64,000 bases of DNA from JAEUMD01 sp050250815 (GTDB lineage: Bacteria; Pseudomonadota; Alphaproteobacteria; Rhizobiales; Hyphomicrobiaceae), in contig JBFWNY010000018.1 of the NCBI GenBank assembly GCA_050250815.1, forward strand, positions 9,954 to 73,953. The letters run 5' to 3'. The notes below the pieces were generated by a model, which was given only the letters and a program-made list of their open reading frames with translations, did no database searches and had not been told where the DNA came from. Positions 54,362 through 63,399 of the stretch are shown piece after piece; positions within the stretch are counted from its first letter, which is position 1, and the number at the start of each line of letters is the position of its first letter. Position numbers and translations under genes: made by a program.

Positions 54362-55914
54362 ACATCTCCACTCTACCCATCCTGTCGACGGTGACTTTCC
54401 TGCCGCTTGTGGGCGTGCTGTTCATCGCCTTCCTGCCGCAAGATGCGGTGCGCAACGCGCGCTACGCCGCGTTGTGGACGACACTCGTCACGTTCCTCAC
54501 CTCGCTCGTCATCTGGATCTATTTCGACAAGGCGAACCCTGGCTTCCAGTTCATCGAGGAGTATGCCTGGCTCGGTCCGATCCGCTATAAGGTCGGCGTC
54601 GACGGCATCTCGATGCTGTTCGTGATCCTGACGACGTTCCTGATGCCGCTGTGCATCCTCGCGTCGTGGGAATCGATCGAGAAGCGCGTCAAGGAGTACA
54701 TGATCGCCTTCCTGGTGCTCGAAACGCTGATGATCGGCGTCTTCGTGGCACTCGATCTCGTTCTCTTTTACCTGTTTTTCGAGGCCGGCCTGATCCCGAT
54801 GTTCATCATCATCGGCGTATGGGGAGGCAAGCGGCGCGTCTATGCGAGCTTCAAGTTTTTCCTCTATACGCTGCTGGGTTCCGTGCTGATGCTGCTGGCC
54901 ATGATGGCCATGTGGTGGCACGCGGGCACGACCGACATCGTAAAGCTGATGGAGACGCGCTTCCCCATCGACATGCAGTGGTGGCTGTGGCTCGCGTTCT
55001 TCGCCTCGTTCGCCGTCAAGATGCCGATGTGGCCGGTGCACACGTGGCTACCCGATGCGCACGTCGAGGCGCCGACCGCGGGCTCGGTCATTCTGGCGGG
55101 CATCCTGCTGAAAATGGGCGGCTACGGGTTCCTCAGGTTCTCGCTGCCCATGTTTCCGGTTGCGAGCGCCGAGCTCGCACCGCTTGTGTTCGCGCTCTCC
55201 ATCATCGCCATCATCTACACGTCGCTGGTGGCGCTGGCGCAGGAGGACATGAAGAAGCTGATCGCCTATTCGTCGGTCGCTCACATGGGCTTCGTGACGA
55301 TGGGCATCTTCACCTTCACGCACCAGGGCGTCGACGGTGCCATCTTCCAAATGCTGAGCCACGGCCTCGTTTCCGCGGCGCTGTTCTTGTGCGTGGGCAT
55401 CGTCTACGACCGTCTGCACACGCGCGAGATCGCAGCCTACGGCGGCGTCGCCGACCGGATGCCGATCTATGCCGCGGTGTTCATGGTGTTCACCATGGCC
55501 AACGTTGGCCTGCCCGGCACCAGCGGTTTCATCGGCGAGTTCCTGACGCTGCTCGCCGCCTTCAAGGCCAACACCTGGGTCGCGTTCCTGGCGACCACCG
55601 GCGTGATCCTGTCGGCCGCCTATGCCTTGTGGCTCTACCGGCGTGTCGTCTTCGGCGCGGCGGAGAAGCCCAGCATCAAGGCACTCGTCGATATGAGCCC
55701 GCGCGAAATTGCGGTCATGGTTCCGCTCGTCGTGCTGACGCTCCTGTTCGGGTTCTACCCGGCGCCGGTGCTGGACGTGACCGCGCAGTCAGTCAAGAAG
55801 CTGGTTGCGAATTACGAGTCCGCGGTGCGGCAGTCGCGCGCGGAGATCACCACGGGCGCGTGGACAGTGGGGGGCATGGTCTCGCCGCGTGGTGCTGAGG
55901 GAGCCGGACAATGA
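54358..55914 (+). CDS. nuoM: NADH-quinone oxidoreductase subunit M
   Basis: Antiporter-like proton-pumping subunit, 518 residues, about 14 helices; VHTWLPDAHVEAPTAGSVIL and LIAYSSVAHMGFVTMGI are signatures. ATGA overlaps at both ends (nuoL stop, nuoN start). Confidence 0.97.
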   Translation: MNISTLPILSTVTFLPLVGVLFIAFLPQDAVRNARYAALWTTLVTFLTSLVIWIYFDKANPGFQFIEEYAWLGPIRYKVGVDGISMLFVILTTFLMPLCILASWESIEKRVKEYMIAFLVLETLMIGVFVALDLVLFYLFFEAGLIPMFIIIGVWGGKRRVYASFKFFLYTLLGSVLMLLAMMAMWWHAGTTDIVKLMETRFPIDMQWWLWLAFFASFAVKMPMWPVHTWLPDAHVEAPTAGSVILAGILLKMGGYGFLRFSLPMFPVASAELAPLVFALSIIAIIYTSLVALAQEDMKKLIAYSSVAHMGFVTMGIFTFTHQGVDGAIFQMLSHGLVSAALFLCVGIVYDRLHTREIAAYGGVADRMPIYAAVFMVFTMANVGLPGTSGFIGEFLTLLAAFKANTWVAFLATTGVILSAAYALWLYRRVVFGAAEKPSIKALVDMSPREIAVMVPLVVLTLLFGFYPAPVLDVTAQSVKKLVANYESAVRQSRAEITTGAWTVGGMVSPRGAEGAGQ

Positions 55915-57344
55915 TTGAGCTTCTGGCCTATCCGGCTCTGCCTGAAATCGTGGTCGCCGTAGGAGCCATGGCGCTGCTGATGCAGGGTGCGTTCTCCAGG
56001 GACGACAGCGAGACCGGGCAGATCGCGAGCTGGCTCGCCATCGGTATTCTAGTCGCGGCGGGCGCGGTGATCCTGACACAGGCGCCGGCGGCGACGTCGC
56101 TGTTCGACGATGCCTTCGTGGTTGACCGGTTCACGCGGTTCATGAAGCTGCTTGTACTGGGCGGCTCCGCGGTTGCGCTGCTGTTGGCGATGGATGGATT
56201 TGCGCGCGCCCAGGTGCTGCGCTTCGAGTATCCCGTACTCGTCCTGCTCGCGACAGCGGGCATGATGATGATGGTCTCGGCCAATGACCTCATCTCGCTT
56301 TACGTCGGTCTCGAGCTGCAGAGCCTTGCGCTCTACGTCGTGGCGGCCTACCGGCGCGACTCCGTGCGATCGAGCGAAGCAGGTCTCAAGTACTTCGTGC
56401 TGGGCGCACTGTCCTCCGGCATGCTGCTGTACGGCGCCTCGCTCGTCTACGGCTTCACTGGTTCGACGACGTTCCCGGTGATTGCGAGCGTGGTCAAGTC
56501 GCCCAGCATCGGCGTCGTCATCGGGCTGGTTTTCGTCCTCGTCGGTCTCGCCTTCAAGGTCTCGGCTGTGCCCTTCCACATGTGGACACCGGACGTATAC
56601 GAGGGCGCTCCGACGCCGGTGACGGCCTTTTTCGCGGCCGCGCCCAAGGTGGCCGCCATGGCGCTGTTCGTGCGCGTGGTGACGATGGCATTCCCCGGCA
56701 TCGCGCCGCAGTGGCAGCAGATCGTCGTGTTCGTCGCCATTGCTTCGATGCTACTTGGATCGCTGGCGGCCATCGGGCAGACCAACATCAAGCGGCTGAT
56801 GGCCTACTCGTCGATCGGCCATGTCGGCTTTGCCCTCGTCGGACTTGCAGCCAACAATCAGGAAGGCATCCAGGGTGTTCTAATCTACATGGCGATCTAT
56901 CTCGTCATGACGCTCGGCACGTTCGCCTGCATTCTGGCGATGCGCCGCAAGGACGAGACGGTCGAGGACATCGACGAGCTGTCCGGACTTGCCGAGACGA
57001 ACCTGCCCATGGCCTTCGCGCTCGGCATGCTAATGTTCTCGCTGGCCGGCATCCCCCCGCTCGCAGGCTTCTGGGGCAAGTTTTACGTCATTGCCGCGGC
57101 CATCAAAGCCAACATGACGGCGCTTGCCATTGTTGCCGTCCTGGCGAGCGTGGTGGCGGCGTTCTACTACATCCGCATCGTCCTCGTGATGTTCGTGCGC
57201 GAGCCCAAGGAGCGTTTCCTGCCGATCGACGGCAAGGTTGGCGTGGTCATGGCCCTGGCGACCGCATTCGTCGTGCTGTTCATCGTTTACCCCGGTCCGC
57301 TGGTCGAGGCTGCGGCTCTGGCGGCCAAGTCGCTGCGCCTGTGA
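55911..57344 (+). CDS. nuoN: NADH-quinone oxidoreductase subunit N
   Basis: Third antiporter-like subunit, 477 residues; signatures FHMWTPDVYEGAPTPVTAFF and LMAYSSIGHVGFALVGL. Last gene of the operon, overlapping nuoM by four bases; birA follows 39 bases later and is probably co-transcribed. Confidence 0.97.
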   Translation: MIELLAYPALPEIVVAVGAMALLMQGAFSRDDSETGQIASWLAIGILVAAGAVILTQAPAATSLFDDAFVVDRFTRFMKLLVLGGSAVALLLAMDGFARAQVLRFEYPVLVLLATAGMMMMVSANDLISLYVGLELQSLALYVVAAYRRDSVRSSEAGLKYFVLGALSSGMLLYGASLVYGFTGSTTFPVIASVVKSPSIGVVIGLVFVLVGLAFKVSAVPFHMWTPDVYEGAPTPVTAFFAAAPKVAAMALFVRVVTMAFPGIAPQWQQIVVFVAIASMLLGSLAAIGQTNIKRLMAYSSIGHVGFALVGLAANNQEGIQGVLIYMAIYLVMTLGTFACILAMRRKDETVEDIDELSGLAETNLPMAFALGMLMFSLAGIPPLAGFWGKFYVIAAAIKANMTALAIVAVLASVVAAFYYIRIVLVMFVREPKERFLPIDGKVGVVMALATAFVVLFIVYPGPLVEAAALAAKSLRL

Positions 57345-57383
57345 GTGTGCGGTGATCCGGGAGACGGAAGATCCGGCGGTGGC

Positions 57384-58184
57384 ATGATGGCCGCCGACCT
57401 TGTCCATCTGCAGGAAGCTCAATCGACGAACATCGAGGCGATGCACCGTGCCGTGGCCGGCGCGCGGCTTCCGCTATGGGTCGCGGCCGATCGCCAGACG
57501 GGCGGCCGGGGCCGGGGCGGGCGCGCGTGGACGACACTTCCCGGCAATCTGGCGGCGAGCTGTGCCGTGAGGATCGATGCGCCGCCCAGCTCGATCGCCA
57601 AGCTCTCGCTTGTGGCGGGAATTTCGGTTATCGATGCCGTCCGATCTCTTCCGGGAGGGAAGGATATCGGCGGGCTCGCGCTCAAGTGGCCGAACGATCT
57701 CATGGTCGGCGACGCCAAGGTGGGGGGCATTCTCGTCGAGAGCACTAACCTGGCGACGGGCCTCGTCGCGGTGATGGGGTTCGGCGTCAATCTTGCCGCG
57801 GCGCCATCGATAGCGGGGCGCGTCACGGCGGCTCTGGGCTCCTGCGGCCTCACTGCGGATCCAGTGCGTCTGTTGTGGGCAATCGACGCCGCTCTGGCGC
57901 ACTGGCTCACGATCTGGGATGCCGATCGCGGTTTTGCCGCGGTGCGCAAGGCGTGGCTCGAGCGCGCGATGGCCATTGGCACGCCGATCCGAGTGGGGCT
58001 GCCGGACGGCACGAGGGAAGGCTCCTTCGCTGGCGTCAACCAAGTGGGGGAACTGCTGCTGGGCCAGGCCGATGGCAGCATCCGGACGGTGACGATCGGC
58101 GATGTGACGCTGGCGCATCCGCCAGGAGAGAATGAGGCGGGCAAGGCCCGCGAAGGTAACGGGAAGAATGGCGGCGAAGTCTGA
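57384..58184 (+). CDS. birA: Biotin--[acetyl-CoA-carboxylase] ligase
   Basis: Attaches biotin to the biotin carboxyl carrier protein. 266 residues starting directly with the catalytic domain (LQEAQSTNIEAMHRAV), with the biotinyl-AMP loop GGRGRGGRAW and LKWPNDLMVGDAKVGGILVE. There is no N-terminal DNA-binding domain, so it cannot repress biotin genes as in E. coli. Two ATGs at 57384 and 57387. Its 3' end overlaps rnj by 17 bases. Confidence 0.95.
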   Translation: MMAADLVHLQEAQSTNIEAMHRAVAGARLPLWVAADRQTGGRGRGGRAWTTLPGNLAASCAVRIDAPPSSIAKLSLVAGISVIDAVRSLPGGKDIGGLALKWPNDLMVGDAKVGGILVESTNLATGLVAVMGFGVNLAAAPSIAGRVTAALGSCGLTADPVRLLWAIDAALAHWLTIWDADRGFAAVRKAWLERAMAIGTPIRVGLPDGTREGSFAGVNQVGELLLGQADGSIRTVTIGDVTLAHPPGENEAGKAREGNGKNGGEV

Positions 58185-59886
58185 TCGGGATAGCGCTGGG
58201 CGAAGGGCGGACGAGGGGCGCGAGGAAATCGTCTTCGCGGCGCTGGGCGGTCTAGGCGAGATCGGCATGAATGCCTACGTCTATGGCTACGGCCGGCCGA
58301 CGGAGCGGCAATGGATGCTTGTCGATCTGGGCATTACCTTCCCGGAAGGCGAGTTCGATCCGGGCGTTGATGTCATCTTGCCTGAGCTGCGCTTCCTCGA
58401 GGAGGACCGGCAGGCGGTCGCGGGTCTCGTGCTCACGCACGCGCACGAGGACCACGTTGGGGCCGTCATCGATTGCTGGCCGCGCATAAACGCGCCGATC
58501 TATGCAACACCATTTACGGCCGGCATGCTCAAATCCAAGCTCGCCGAGTTCGGCGGCAAGGTGAAGCTCGACATCCGCGTCGTCGACATGTGCGCGCGCT
58601 TTCGCGTCGGACCGTTCGACGTCGAGTTCGTCACCATGTCGCATTCGATTCCCGAGCCGTCGGCGGTGGCCATCCGCACGCCGCTCGGCACGGTGCTGCA
58701 CACGGGCGACTGGAAGCTCGACCGCGAGCCCTTCGTCGGTGACCCGGCCGACGAGGCGCGGCTTGCTGCTCTCGGCGGGGAGGGGGTGCGGGCCCTCGTC
58801 TGCGATTCCACCAATGCGATGCGCGAGGGTCGCTCGCCGTCCGAAACGGAGATCGCCGCCTCCCTCGCCGGCATCATCGCCAAGGCGCGGCGCTGCGTGG
58901 CGGTGACGACGTTCTCGTCCAATGTCGCGCGCATCAAGGCGGTGGCGGATGCCGCTGCCGCCGCCGGCCGCACGCTCGTCGTGGCGGGGCGTGCGATGCA
59001 CCGCGTCATCCAGGTGGCGAAGGAGACGGGCTACCTGCCTGAAGACTTCCGCTACCTCGACCAGCAGCAGTTCAAGTACCAGGACCGCGACAAGGTGGTG
59101 CTGTTGTGCACGGGCAGCCAGGGGGAGCCGCGCGCCGCAATGGCGCGCATGGCCGACAGCGAGCATCCCGACATCGCCATGACGAAGGGCGATCTCGTCA
59201 TCTTTTCCTCGCGCACCATCCCGGGCAACGAGAAGTCCGTCACGCGTATCCAGAATTCGCTGGTGCGGATCGGGTGCGAGCTGGTGACCGATACCGACGC
59301 CCTCGTTCATGTCACCGGCCATCCCCGGCGCGATGAGCTGAAGCAGATGTATGCGTGGATCAAGCCGCAGGTGGCGGTGCCCATGCACGGCGAGGCACGC
59401 CACCTGTCGGCGCACGCCGAGATCGCGCGGCAGGCCGGCGTGCCGCGTGTGATAACGGCTTACAATGGTGAGATGGTCCGTCTGGCTCCCGACCCGGCCG
59501 AGATCGTCGACGACGTTCCCGTCGGGCGTCTGTTCCGCGACGGCCGCCTCATCGTGCCATCGGTGGAAGGACCCGTGCGGGACCGGCGCAAGCTCGCCAT
59601 GGTTGGCATCTGCGTGGTTGCCGTCACGCTCGACCGACGCGGCGAGGTGCTGGGCGAGGCTCAGGTTCTGCTCGATGGCGTTCCAGATTACGATGCGGAA
59701 GGCGACGACATGTACGATATCGTCGCCGATGCCGTGGACGGCGCGCTCGACAGCATTCCGCCCAAACGCCGCAAAGACCCCGATACGGTGAGCGAGGCCG
59801 TTCGCCGCGCGGCACGAGCGGCCATCTCGCAGGCATGGGGCAAGAAACCCATTTGCAAAGTGCTGGTCAACGTGATCGAACGTTGA
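58168..59886 (+). CDS. rnj: Ribonuclease J
   Basis: Metallo-beta-lactamase/beta-CASP RNase with endo- and 5'-exonuclease activity in RNA decay and processing. 572 residues. Metal ligands: HAHEDH (His91, His93, Asp95, His96), MSHSIPE and HTGDWKLD; beta-CASP motifs follow, plus MHGEARHLSAHAE. GGGAAG upstream of 58168. Follows birA as in many alphaproteobacteria. Confidence 0.96.
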   Translation: MAAKSDRDSAGRRADEGREEIVFAALGGLGEIGMNAYVYGYGRPTERQWMLVDLGITFPEGEFDPGVDVILPELRFLEEDRQAVAGLVLTHAHEDHVGAVIDCWPRINAPIYATPFTAGMLKSKLAEFGGKVKLDIRVVDMCARFRVGPFDVEFVTMSHSIPEPSAVAIRTPLGTVLHTGDWKLDREPFVGDPADEARLAALGGEGVRALVCDSTNAMREGRSPSETEIAASLAGIIAKARRCVAVTTFSSNVARIKAVADAAAAAGRTLVVAGRAMHRVIQVAKETGYLPEDFRYLDQQQFKYQDRDKVVLLCTGSQGEPRAAMARMADSEHPDIAMTKGDLVIFSSRTIPGNEKSVTRIQNSLVRIGCELVTDTDALVHVTGHPRRDELKQMYAWIKPQVAVPMHGEARHLSAHAEIARQAGVPRVITAYNGEMVRLAPDPAEIVDDVPVGRLFRDGRLIVPSVEGPVRDRRKLAMVGICVVAVTLDRRGEVLGEAQVLLDGVPDYDAEGDDMYDIVADAVDGALDSIPPKRRKDPDTVSEAVRRAARAAISQAWGKKPICKVLVNVIER

Positions 59887-59956
59887 GAAAGCCTAGCTTT
59901 GGCCGGCCGCACCGCCGGCCGTGCAATGCCAACCCGACGAGCAACGGGGAGAAGCA

Positions 59957-60361
59957 ATGATCGGTCGTCTCAATCATGTCGCCATCGCGGTCAAGGACCT
60001 GAAGGCCGCGGTGGACGTCTACCGCAGCGCGCTGGGAGCCGAAATCTCGGAGCCGCAAAGCGAGCCCGCGCACGGTGTCACCGTCGTATTTGTCACGCTG
60101 CCCAACACGAAGATCGAATTTCTTGAGCCGCTGGGCGAGAAGTCTCCGATCGCCAAGTTCCTGGAGAAGAACCCGGACGGCGGCATCCACCACGTGTGCT
60201 ACGAGGTGGATGACATTATCGAGGCCCGCGACCGGCTCAAGGCTCAGGGTGCGCGCGTTTTGGGCGACGGCGAGCCCAAGATCGGCGCTCACGGCAAGCC
60301 CGTACTGTTCCTGCATCCCAAGGACTTCCTGGGCACGTTGACCGAACTCGAGCAGGCTTGA
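59957..60361 (+). CDS. mce: Methylmalonyl-CoA epimerase
   Basis: Interconverts (R)- and (S)-methylmalonyl-CoA in propionyl-CoA use. 134 residues, VOC fold; metal ligands fit His7 (GRLNHVAIAV), His79 (GGIHHVCYEV) and Glu130 (TLTELEQA). GGGGAGAAG upstream. A 7-bp GC hairpin at 59901-59920 separates it from rnj. Confidence 0.93.
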   Translation: MIGRLNHVAIAVKDLKAAVDVYRSALGAEISEPQSEPAHGVTVVFVTLPNTKIEFLEPLGEKSPIAKFLEKNPDGGIHHVCYEVDDIIEARDRLKAQGARVLGDGEPKIGAHGKPVLFLHPKDFLGTLTELEQA

Positions 60362-60390
60362 ATTCCCCGAAGCCAAGAACCCATTCACCC

Positions 60391-60669
60391 ATGAACCTCA
60401 CTTTCGGCCTCGCCATCTACTTCATCATGTGGTGGCTCACGCTGTTCGCGGTGCTGCCGTTCGGGCTGCGCACGCAGGGTGAGGATGGCGAAGTGGTACC
60501 CGGCACGCCGGAAAGCGCGCCGGTGCGCCCGCGGCTGCTGCGCGTCTTCGCCATCAATACGGTCGTGTCGGCGCTGCTGTTCGCGCTGTTCTGGCTTGGC
60601 GTGACGCAGGGCTGGCTCGATCCGGAAACATTCCCGCTGTCGCTGCCCGTGAACGTGCCTAAGCCTTGA
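60391..60669 (+). CDS. DUF1467 family small membrane protein
   Basis: A 92-residue protein with two membrane helices; the family pattern is MWWLTLFAVLPFGLRTQGED and LLRVFAINTVVSALLFALFW. Function unknown. In alphaproteobacteria DUF1467 usually lies between mce and proS, as here. The ribosome site at 60391 is poor; TTG at 60358 is the alternative. Confidence 0.85.
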   Translation: MNLTFGLAIYFIMWWLTLFAVLPFGLRTQGEDGEVVPGTPESAPVRPRLLRVFAINTVVSALLFALFWLGVTQGWLDPETFPLSLPVNVPKP

Positions 60670-60730
60670 TCGCCGAAGGCCAGGGCAAAGATTTGTCCCC
60701 GCAGGGCCTCCGCTGGATGAGACTCGGTCG

Positions 60731-61516
60731 ATGCCGAGTATCCGACGCATTTTCCCGCGCGCCGTCGCGATCGCTTGTCTCGTGCCCATTGTTCATGCCG
60801 CGGGTGTGCCGGCTGCTGCCGGAGAATTGCGACTGAACCTCGAAGAACTTGCGCGTCTGCTGCGTGAGCCGCTCGGTGACGCGGTTCGCTCGTTTGTCGC
60901 CCAAGGCGGAGATAATGCCCGGAGCCCGAGCGGCATCGGGCTCGATCTCTGGGGCGGCCATTACGATCTGACGATGCCTGCGCACTCCGCGCACGTCGCC
61001 GTTCAAGCGGCACCGCATCGCCTGCAGGTGGAGGTGTCCTTGCATGCGCCTCAGGCACCGACCGACGCGCGACCGGTGCAGGTGCCCGTCGAGCTTGATT
61101 GCCGCCGTGGCCTGTGCCCGCCGCGAGGGGCAATGCCGCAGATCATGTGGCGGTCCGCGGCGCTGCGGCTGGACCTCGTGCCCGTCGCCGACGGCGGCGA
61201 TATCCGCCTCGGCGTCGTTGGCGGGCGCCTTGGTGGCAGGCTCGTCCCCGCATGCCGAGGCGACGATTTTCTGCTGGGCGCGGTCTGCGGCTTTTTGTCG
61301 GTGGCCTTTGGGACAGTGCTGTCGGGGGCAACCGACGGGCCGCTGCCCGATTGGGCGATGGCCGCCTTTGAGGCATCCCGCATGCGCGCCGCGCAGCGCC
61401 GGGCCTTCCGCACGGCTCTCGACACGGCCGGCCTCGGCGGGGTGCAGGTCACGCAGGTCACCGTGGACCGCACACATGTGCGCGTTTCGTTCTGCCTGGC
61501 GTGCCGCCGTCGTTGA
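60731..61516 (+). CDS. Hypothetical secreted protein
   Basis: A 261-residue protein with a signal peptide (MPSIRRIFPRAVAIACLVPI..., cut near residue 31). The mature part has no motif I recognise; five cysteines (DCRRGLCPP, PACRG, AVCGF, CLACRRR) could form disulfides. It is an extra gene between DUF1467 and proS. Codon use and a plausible signal peptide support it; the long opposite frame across this region (60659-62878) looks like a shadow. Confidence 0.65.
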   Translation: MPSIRRIFPRAVAIACLVPIVHAAGVPAAAGELRLNLEELARLLREPLGDAVRSFVAQGGDNARSPSGIGLDLWGGHYDLTMPAHSAHVAVQAAPHRLQVEVSLHAPQAPTDARPVQVPVELDCRRGLCPPRGAMPQIMWRSAALRLDLVPVADGGDIRLGVVGGRLGGRLVPACRGDDFLLGAVCGFLSVAFGTVLSGATDGPLPDWAMAAFEASRMRAAQRRAFRTALDTAGLGGVQVTQVTVDRTHVRVSFCLACRRR

Positions 61517-61741
61517 CGCCCGACCGCCTGTCCCGACGCGCCATTGCCTCAGACGGCAAAGCTGGCTAGAGCAGGCGCACTCGAAGTGGACGGGAGCAAG
61601 CGTCGGTGGCCTGCTCCAGGCGCCTGATGAAGAGGCCGGTCCGCCCTTCGACGGAAGCTCAGAGCTTCCCTCCCAGATGATCAGGCTCTCTGAGCCGACG
61701 CGGGCCGGCGGCGGTCTTGCGCGAGAAACAACGAGGCCGGC

Positions 61742-63274
61742 ATGAGCAAGCGCGCGCTCTCCGTGACACGCGAGCACAGTTTCCCGGACTGGTATCAGGC
61801 CGTGGTGCGCGACGGCGACATGGCCGAGACGAGTCCCGTGCGCGGCTGCATGATCATCAAGCCTTGGGGTTGGGGCGTGTGGGAGCGCATCCAGTCCGAA
61901 CTCGACGCCCGCATCAAGGATACGGGCCACGAGAACTGCTATTTTCCGCTGTTCATCCCGATGAGCTTCATCGCCAAGGAGGCCGAGCACGTCGAGGGCT
62001 TCGCCAAGGAGATGGCGGTCGTCACGCATCACCGCCTCAAGAACGTTGGCGGCAAGCTCGAACTCGATCCTTCGGCGAAGCTGGAGGAGCCGCTGATCGT
62101 GCGGCCGACGTCGGAAACGATCATCGGCGATGCCTTCCAGCGCTGGGTGAAAAGCTATCGCGACCTGCCGTTGCTCATCAACCAGTGGGCCAACGTGGTG
62201 CGCTGGGAGATGCGCACGCGACTGTTCCTGCGCACCGCGGAATTCCTCTGGCAGGAGGGGCACACCGCGCACGCCGACCGCGAGGATGCCATGGCCGAGA
62301 CCATGCGCATGCTCGAGGTCTATCGCGAGTTCGCGGAGAATGTCCTCGCCATGCCGGTGATCGCCGGCGAAAAGCCGGCGAACGAGCGCTTCCCCGGCGC
62401 CGACAACACGTTCTCCATCGAGGCCATGATGCAGGACGGCAAGGCCCTGCAGGCTGGCACATCGCACTATCTGGGGACACACTTCGCCGAAGCGCAGAAC
62501 ATCCAGTACCAGAGCGCGGAAGGAAAGCTCGAGCACTGCCATACCACCAGCTGGGGCGTGTCGACCCGTCTCATCGGTGGCGTGATCATGACGCACGGCG
62601 ACGACGACGGTTTGCGCATTCCGCCGGCGATTGCACCGCGCCAGATCGTGATCGTACCCATGTTGCGCGACAAGCCGGAGGACGCCGTGCTGCTCGACTA
62701 CTGCGCCGGCATCGAGAAGGATCTGAAGGCTGCCGGAGTGCGTGTGCTGGTCGATGCCAAGCCGATCAAGTCGGCGGAGAAGCGTTGGACTTGGGTCCGC
62801 CGTGGCGCGCCCGTTATCGTCGAGATCGGTGGCCGGGACGCGGCAGGCGGCAACATCACGTTCATGCGCCGCGATCACCTGCGTGACGGCGACAAGGTGT
62901 TATCGCACACCATGCCGCTGGCGCAGTTCGTTTCGGAAGCGGTTGCCCTTCTGGGCAGCATTCAGGCCAACCTGTTCGCCGAGGCCAAGAAGCGGCTCGA
63001 CGACAACATCGTGACGGGCATCAGCACGTTCGAGGCAATGGTCGACTACTTCGGCGAGGCCGCCGGCGATGACGAGGGCGGCGCGTTCAAGGGCTGGGTG
63101 AAGGTCGCATGGTCGCGCCCGGACGGCGTAGCGCTCGAGGCCATCGCCGAGCGGCTCAAGGCCCTGAAGCTCACGATCCGCAACGCGCCGCTGGCCCAGG
63201 GCAAGGTCGAGGGCAAGTGTCTGTTCACGGGCGAGAAGGCCGAGGAGTATGTGCTGATTGCGCGGGCGTACTAG
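61742..63274 (+). CDS. proS: Prolyl-tRNA synthetase, archaeal/eukaryotic type
   Basis: Charges tRNA-Pro. 510 residues of the archaeal/eukaryotic form (ProS type 3), not the bacterial form. Evidence: start FPDWYQAVVRDGDMAETSPV, motif 2 RWEMRTRLFLRTAEFLWQEG with HTAHA, no bacterial editing insertion, and a C-terminal extension ending in Tyr (LIARAY), which is the type-3 hallmark. The neighbours (mce-DUF1467 upstream, lol downstream) are those of the usual alphaproteobacterial proS, so the native gene appears to have been replaced in place. Confidence 0.95.
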   Translation: MSKRALSVTREHSFPDWYQAVVRDGDMAETSPVRGCMIIKPWGWGVWERIQSELDARIKDTGHENCYFPLFIPMSFIAKEAEHVEGFAKEMAVVTHHRLKNVGGKLELDPSAKLEEPLIVRPTSETIIGDAFQRWVKSYRDLPLLINQWANVVRWEMRTRLFLRTAEFLWQEGHTAHADREDAMAETMRMLEVYREFAENVLAMPVIAGEKPANERFPGADNTFSIEAMMQDGKALQAGTSHYLGTHFAEAQNIQYQSAEGKLEHCHTTSWGVSTRLIGGVIMTHGDDDGLRIPPAIAPRQIVIVPMLRDKPEDAVLLDYCAGIEKDLKAAGVRVLVDAKPIKSAEKRWTWVRRGAPVIVEIGGRDAAGGNITFMRRDHLRDGDKVLSHTMPLAQFVSEAVALLGSIQANLFAEAKKRLDDNIVTGISTFEAMVDYFGEAAGDDEGGAFKGWVKVAWSRPDGVALEAIAERLKALKLTIRNAPLAQGKVEGKCLFTGEKAEEYVLIARAY

Positions 63275-63399
63275 GAATTGGCCCCGGCGGAGGCGCCGCC
63301 GCGATTTCTGGTGCTTCGCCATGTTCGCGCCCAGTGGGCCTGCCATCGAGCGGCCACCGCTGCATGCGCGGGGATTGAGGGATGAGAAACGGGGAAGCG

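Noticed and set aside
60659..62878. 739-residue open frame on the minus strand across the secreted hypothetical and proS
   Set aside because: It is antisense to a certain proS gene and has no recognisable domain; high GC content keeps the opposite frame open.
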